A DNA stretch of 64,000 bases from Cyanobacteria bacterium OH_CBB_238 (GTDB lineage: Bacteria; Cyanobacteriota; Vampirovibrionia; Gastranaerophilales; Gastranaerophilaceae): assembly GCA_023409995.1 (NCBI GenBank), contig JAEYQN010000031.1:1-64000 (forward strand), read 5' to 3'. Position 1 is the stretch's first letter. Every line of letters starts with the position of its first letter. The notes beneath the pieces are model-generated. The model was given only the letters and a program-made list of their open reading frames with translations. It was not told the DNA's origin and searched no databases. Made by a program: the position numbers and the translations under genes. This document shows, one piece after another, positions 60,715 to 64,000 of this stretch.

Positions 60715-61473
60715 ATGTTAGCAAAGAGAATAATTCCTTGTTTGGATGTAAAAAACGGTGAGACAGTAAAAGGTGTAAATTTTGAAAATTTAAAATCTGC
60801 TGGAGATCCTGTGTTACTTGCGTCAAAGTACTCTGATGATGGGGCGGATGAACTGGTTTTTCTGGACATTACTGCTACAAATGAGGGTAGAAAAACAACT
60901 GTCAATATGGTTGAAGCCGTTGCTAAGCAAGTTTTTATCCCATTTACTGTTGGTGGTGGAATAAAATCTTTAGACGATATGAAAACGCTCCTTCTTGCAG
61001 GTGCGGATAAGATTTCAATAAATTCGCAAGCTGTTAAAAAACCTAATCTAATTTCTGATGCTTCAAAATACTTTGGATCACAGTGCGTTGTTGTCGCAAT
61101 AGATGCTAAAAAAATTGATGGAGAATTTTTTGTTTTTATTAACGCTGGCACAAAAAATACAGGAATTAAACTATATGATTGGGCTAAAACAGTAGAAAAA
61201 CTTGGCGCAGGGGAAATATTGCTTACCTCAATGGATGCCGATGGAACTCAGGCGGGGTTTGATATTACAATGACAAAGCTAGTTTCAACTGCTGTTGGAA
61301 TCCCGGTAATTGCATCTGGTGGCGCTGGTCCTGATTCTAAGCATTTTGTTGATATATTTAATGATGGCTATGCAGATGCTGCTTTAGCCGCTTCAATTTT
61401 TCATTTTGGTACATTGCCTGTTAAAGAATTGAAAAATGAATTATTTAGTTCAAATATAATTGTGAGAAAATAA
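60715..61473 (+). CDS. hisF: Imidazole glycerol phosphate synthase cyclase subunit HisF
   Basis: HisF closes the imidazole ring in histidine synthesis. At 252 aa, a TIM barrel with the catalytic Asp pair in IPCLDVKNG and [10 protein letters not shown], phosphate-binding GGGIKS and ASGGAG motifs, and FHFGTLPV at the end. The AAAAGG precedes the ATG. HisH is 43 kb away, so subunits are made from separate loci. Confidence 0.97.
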   Translation: MLAKRIIPCLDVKNGETVKGVNFENLKSAGDPVLLASKYSDDGADELVFLDITATNEGRKTTVNMVEAVAKQVFIPFTVGGGIKSLDDMKTLLLAGADKISINSQAVKKPNLISDASKYFGSQCVVVAIDAKKIDGEFFVFINAGTKNTGIKLYDWAKTVEKLGAGEILLTSMDADGTQAGFDITMTKLVSTAVGIPVIASGGAGPDSKHFVDIFNDGYADAALAASIFHFGTLPVKELKNELFSSNIIVRK

Positions 61474-61474
61474 A

Positions 61475-62074
61475 ATGCCAGAAAACGAAATTTTATTTGA
61501 TCCAGGCTATTCCCCTTTGATTATTCCTTTAGTTGAGAATATGGAAGCTTATACTTCAATACTTGCTTCTCAGCGTACGCTTCAGCAAAAAAAATTCAGG
61601 TTTAAAATAATTTATCCACAAATTTTTAAGATTTTAAGCAATAATGTTGCATTTTATTATGGTTGTCTATTATGGGCCTTTTATTTGACTAATGAATACA
61701 AGAATGCACCTAAAAAACTAATCGGAAATACATTCTTGAGTATGAATAATACTAAAAATATTATTGATCAAATGAGTGAATATATTTTAAATATAAAAAA
61801 TAGTATTGCAGTTCTTGAAAAAGACTATAAGTATTTTGTTGGTAGTCAAGCTGAAATTCCAAAGTTCTGGTATGAAATTTTGGATGTATATATTGAGTTT
61901 TTAGAATTAAATAATGCGTTTATTGCTTGTTCCACCACTGTAGACATAAAAATCCCTGAAGTTCTTGCTAATGGTGTCTATTCACCAAAGCTTAACGACC
62001 AAATACAAAAAATAATTTCTGAAAAATCTATCGAAACCCTATTAAATATTAAAATATTTCCATATTTTTCTTGA
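61475..62074 (+). CDS. Hypothetical protein between hisF and a HEAT-repeat gene
   Basis: A 199-aa protein that I do not recognise. It is mostly helical, with hydrophobic residues near 55-70 (FYYGCLLWAFYLT) that may be a buried helix rather than a membrane segment, and otherwise alternating K/N/E-rich stretches. It starts one nt after the hisF stop, so it is probably co-transcribed with it. Confidence 0.5.
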   Translation: MPENEILFDPGYSPLIIPLVENMEAYTSILASQRTLQQKKFRFKIIYPQIFKILSNNVAFYYGCLLWAFYLTNEYKNAPKKLIGNTFLSMNNTKNIIDQMSEYILNIKNSIAVLEKDYKYFVGSQAEIPKFWYEILDVYIEFLELNNAFIACSTTVDIKIPEVLANGVYSPKLNDQIQKIISEKSIETLLNIKIFPYFS

Positions 62075-62125
62075 TATTATTTGCTTTTTTTTATATGCTT
62101 AAAATGTATAAAAATTGCGTGGAGT

Positions 62126-63088
62126 ATGCATAATAATAACTCATTAAATCTAGAAAACTTGGCTACTGAATGTAAGGTTGTTGATACGAGTGATTCCAAC
62201 GAAACAATTCAGTTGATTAAAACGCTTTCAGCCAAATATGATAAATGTGAGCTTGTTAAAATCTATAACTATTTCTTCGATAGATGTAGTGATTATAATG
62301 TTATTGTTTTTTTGTTGAAACTTATTGATAAATTCAGAGATTGCAGCAGTGTACCAGTTCTTGTTGATACATTGATAATGAGAGAGAAGTTTAAAGATAG
62401 AATTAAAGATGATGATTCGAGAAACCAAATCAGAGTTGTTGTTGCAAGAGTGCTTGCTAACTTGAAAGATAGTCAAGCCGTATATCCTTTATTGTACTGT
62501 CTCAACAATAAAGATGAAAATTACAAAATTAGATTGAGTTGTGCTGAAGCTTTGGGAAAAATTGGTGACAAGTATGCTGTCTCACCCCTTGTAGACCTAT
62601 TAGAAGATGAAGAAGAGAAGTCAGTTTATATAAAAGAATCAGCTGCTTTTGCTCTTGGGATGATAGGTGATATGAAAGCTGTTGAGTCACTTGTTTCTAT
62701 TCTCGAATCAAAGAAAGGTATAATTGACAAATTTACCTTCCTGAAAGAAAGGGCAATAGAAGCTCTTAATAAAATAAATTTTAAAAGTGATCGTGTTTTT
62801 AAGGCATTAAAGAATTCATTACTGGATGAATCAGCGCAAGTTAGAATTAATGCAATAGAAGCACTTATGAATACAGAAGATTCGAGAGTTTTAGATCTTA
62901 TTAAAAGCATGTTAAAAGATCCAGAGCAAGAAGTTGTAAAAAATGCAGTTATTGCATTGTACAATATGGAAGGTGAAGAACTTATTGCAACAATTCTTGA
63001 AGATATTGCAGCTCCAGAGTTTGCAAAAATTGAAGCAGAAGCTTTGTTAAATGAGTTATCAGATTATGAGGATGATTTAGATGAATAA
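62126..63088 (+). CDS. HEAT-repeat protein
   Basis: About 320 aa of HEAT/PBS lyase-type helical repeats, from about residue 85 onward. Units such as VRVVVARVLANLKDSQAVYPLL, IRLSCAEALGKIGDKYAVSPLV and IKESAAFALGMIGDMKAVESLV show the VRxxAxxALGxIGD pattern. Such scaffolds bind proteins; the partner is unknown. It overlaps queC by 8 nt. The start is uncertain: the ATG at 62126 has only a short GGAG spacing, and a frame from 62081 adds a hydrophobic 15-residue stretch. Confidence 0.75.
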   Translation: MHNNNSLNLENLATECKVVDTSDSNETIQLIKTLSAKYDKCELVKIYNYFFDRCSDYNVIVFLLKLIDKFRDCSSVPVLVDTLIMREKFKDRIKDDDSRNQIRVVVARVLANLKDSQAVYPLLYCLNNKDENYKIRLSCAEALGKIGDKYAVSPLVDLLEDEEEKSVYIKESAAFALGMIGDMKAVESLVSILESKKGIIDKFTFLKERAIEALNKINFKSDRVFKALKNSLLDESAQVRINAIEALMNTEDSRVLDLIKSMLKDPEQEVVKNAVIALYNMEGEELIATILEDIAAPEFAKIEAEALLNELSDYEDDLDE

Positions 63089-63761
63089 ATCTATTATTTT
63101 ATTGTCAGGTGGATTAGATTCCGCGGTCAGTCTTGCTTATGCCAAAGATAATTATAATATTTCACTTGCACTGACCTTTAATTATGGTCAAAAGGCTTTT
63201 TCTAATGAGGCCTCTTCATCAGCTAAGTTTGCTGAATTCTATGGATTAGAACATAAAATAATTGATTTACCTTGGCTTGCAAATATTACCAAAACTTCTT
63301 TAGTGTCTGAAGATAATGTTCCTGAAATGCCTATTGAGCAGTTAGATAACATTGAAGTTGCTGAACAAACAGCAAAATCAGTTTGGGTGCCCAATAGAAA
63401 TGGGTTGTTTGTTAACATTGCCGCTTGTTATGCTGATGCATATGACTACAGTCATATAATTATTGGGGTTAATTATGAAGAAGCTACTACTTTTAAAGAC
63501 AATAGCAAAGCCTTTATCGAAGCAGTTAACTTTTCTCTTGGTAATTCTGTTAATAATGAAGTGGATGTGATTGCTCCACTATCAGATTTTGGAAAAGAAG
63601 AAATTGTAAAGATTGGTATTGAGTGTGGTTTACCATTCGAGCATTTAAGGAGTTGTTATCAAAATGGCTTAAAACATTGTGGTACGTGTGAATCTTGCAG
63701 TCGCTTAAAAAGAGCATTGTTGGCTAATGGTAGATCAGACTTGATAAAGTTACTATTTTAG
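63081..63761 (+). CDS. queC: 7-cyano-7-deazaguanine synthase QueC
   Basis: QueC converts 7-carboxy-7-deazaguanine to preQ0, an ATP-dependent step of queuosine synthesis. At 226 aa it has the PP-loop LLSGGLDSAVSLA, FNYGQKAF, VPNRNGLFVNIAA and the zinc-binding Cys set SCYQNG, HCGTCESC. QueE is at 28156 and folE2 at 18683. The start overlaps the HEAT gene by 8 nt, and a DUF366 gene begins 15 nt after its stop. Confidence 0.97.
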   Translation: MNKSIILLSGGLDSAVSLAYAKDNYNISLALTFNYGQKAFSNEASSSAKFAEFYGLEHKIIDLPWLANITKTSLVSEDNVPEMPIEQLDNIEVAEQTAKSVWVPNRNGLFVNIAACYADAYDYSHIIIGVNYEEATTFKDNSKAFIEAVNFSLGNSVNNEVDVIAPLSDFGKEEIVKIGIECGLPFEHLRSCYQNGLKHCGTCESCSRLKRALLANGRSDLIKLLF

Positions 63762-63775
63762 ATGAGAATATTTTT

Positions 63776-64000
63776 ATGAACACAAAATTTTTGGAACAAG
63801 AAATTAAATACACTGGAGCTGAATTAGCGCCACATTGGATATACAAAAACTTTAACATTTTGGGCGACACTATAGTCGCTTTTATTGGTGAATGTGAGGT
63901 TAAGCTCACTGAAATGGTTGACATTTCTGATGTAATAAATAATGAGCCAATTTATAGTAAGAAGATGTTGAACATTATTGTAGAGCACTTTGGTATTGAT
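63776..64000 (+). CDS. DUF366 family protein (3' end outside window)
   Basis: The first 75 codons start at the ATG at 63776. The translated start contains YTGAELAPHWIYKNF, then ILGDTIVAFIGECEV and PIYSKKMLNIIVEH, which matches the DUF366 pattern from memory. DUF366 has no assigned activity. It follows queC with a 14-nt gap, so a link to 7-deazaguanine or tRNA modification is suggested by position only. The rest of the gene is outside the window. Confidence 0.75.
   Translation, partial: MNTKFLEQEIKYTGAELAPHWIYKNFNILGDTIVAFIGECEVKLTEMVDISDVINNEPIYSKKMLNIIVEHFGID

Noticed and set aside
1-64000. CRISPR array, insertion sequence or prophage
   Set aside because: No regularly spaced direct repeats, transposase, integrase or phage structural genes are seen on either strand.

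Overview
The window is about 64 kb of low-GC bacterial chromosome, densely packed with short operons on both strands. A GT9 (heptosyltransferase-like) glycosyltransferase and a complete-looking flagellar export and basal-body operon point to a diderm. DapL-type lysine biosynthesis, FolE2, DUF366 beside queC, small proteins with RWYD.D motifs and small MGLAA-start coiled-coil proteins best fit the Melainabacteria/Vampirovibrionia (Gastranaerophilales-like) lineage. That placement is inferred from gene content; no rRNA is present to confirm it. I see no insertion sequence, prophage, CRISPR array or rRNA.

Layout. 1-1500: the end of tRNA-Tyr, tRNA-Thr and tuf with a terminator. 1.5-9 kb: a two-component pair with an exported propeller-like protein, then a minus-strand group of mgtE, a degenerate receiver/GGDEF protein, a TIM-barrel isomerase and an isochorismatase-like hydrolase. 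9-16 kb: a candidate C-rich small RNA, a small membrane protein, and the classical yceD-rpmF-plsX-fabH-fabD-fabG-acpP-fabF lipid operon read leftward. 16-21.7 kb: two small coiled-coil genes behind a sigma-28-like promoter, then hisH, a DapL-like aminotransferase, folE2, an RWYD-motif protein, tmk and serS. 21.8-25.4 kb: purC, an atypical purQ, crcB, a second formyltransferase and an endonuclease IV-like gene. 25.4-29.9 kb, leftward: folD, a CooC-like ATPase, a MetE-like zinc methyltransferase, queE and a DnaJ-like chaperone. 30-41.5 kb, rightward: glyA, a WecA-like transferase, def-fmt-aroH, a divergent purD, ylxR-infB-rbfA-truB, and exported or membrane proteins. 42-43.7 kb: an HU protein, a short SpoIID-like protein and a second RWYD protein. 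43.8-54 kb: the flagellar operon (two rod/hook proteins, flgB, flgC, a lytic transglycosylase, fliE, fliF, a fliG-like gene, fliH, flhA, fliI). 54-64 kb: leuS, GT9, a small unknown, an exported GH13 enzyme, pheS, hisF, an unknown, a HEAT-repeat protein, queC and a DUF366 start.

How the genes connect. Queuosine/7-deazaguanine genes (folE2 possibly, queE, queC) and histidine genes (hisH, hisF) are scattered rather than clustered. One-carbon genes recur: glyA, folD, two formyltransferases, def, purine enzymes, and a CooC/MetE-like pair. The most unusual items are these: a PurQ whose catalytic cysteine is serine; a PurD-like protein in the place usually held by nusA; a sigma-28-like promoter that ties two small coiled-coil proteins to flagella; two unlinked proteins each carrying paired RWYD motifs; a candidate C-rich regulatory RNA; and apparently leaderless promoters for yceD and the purD-like gene.
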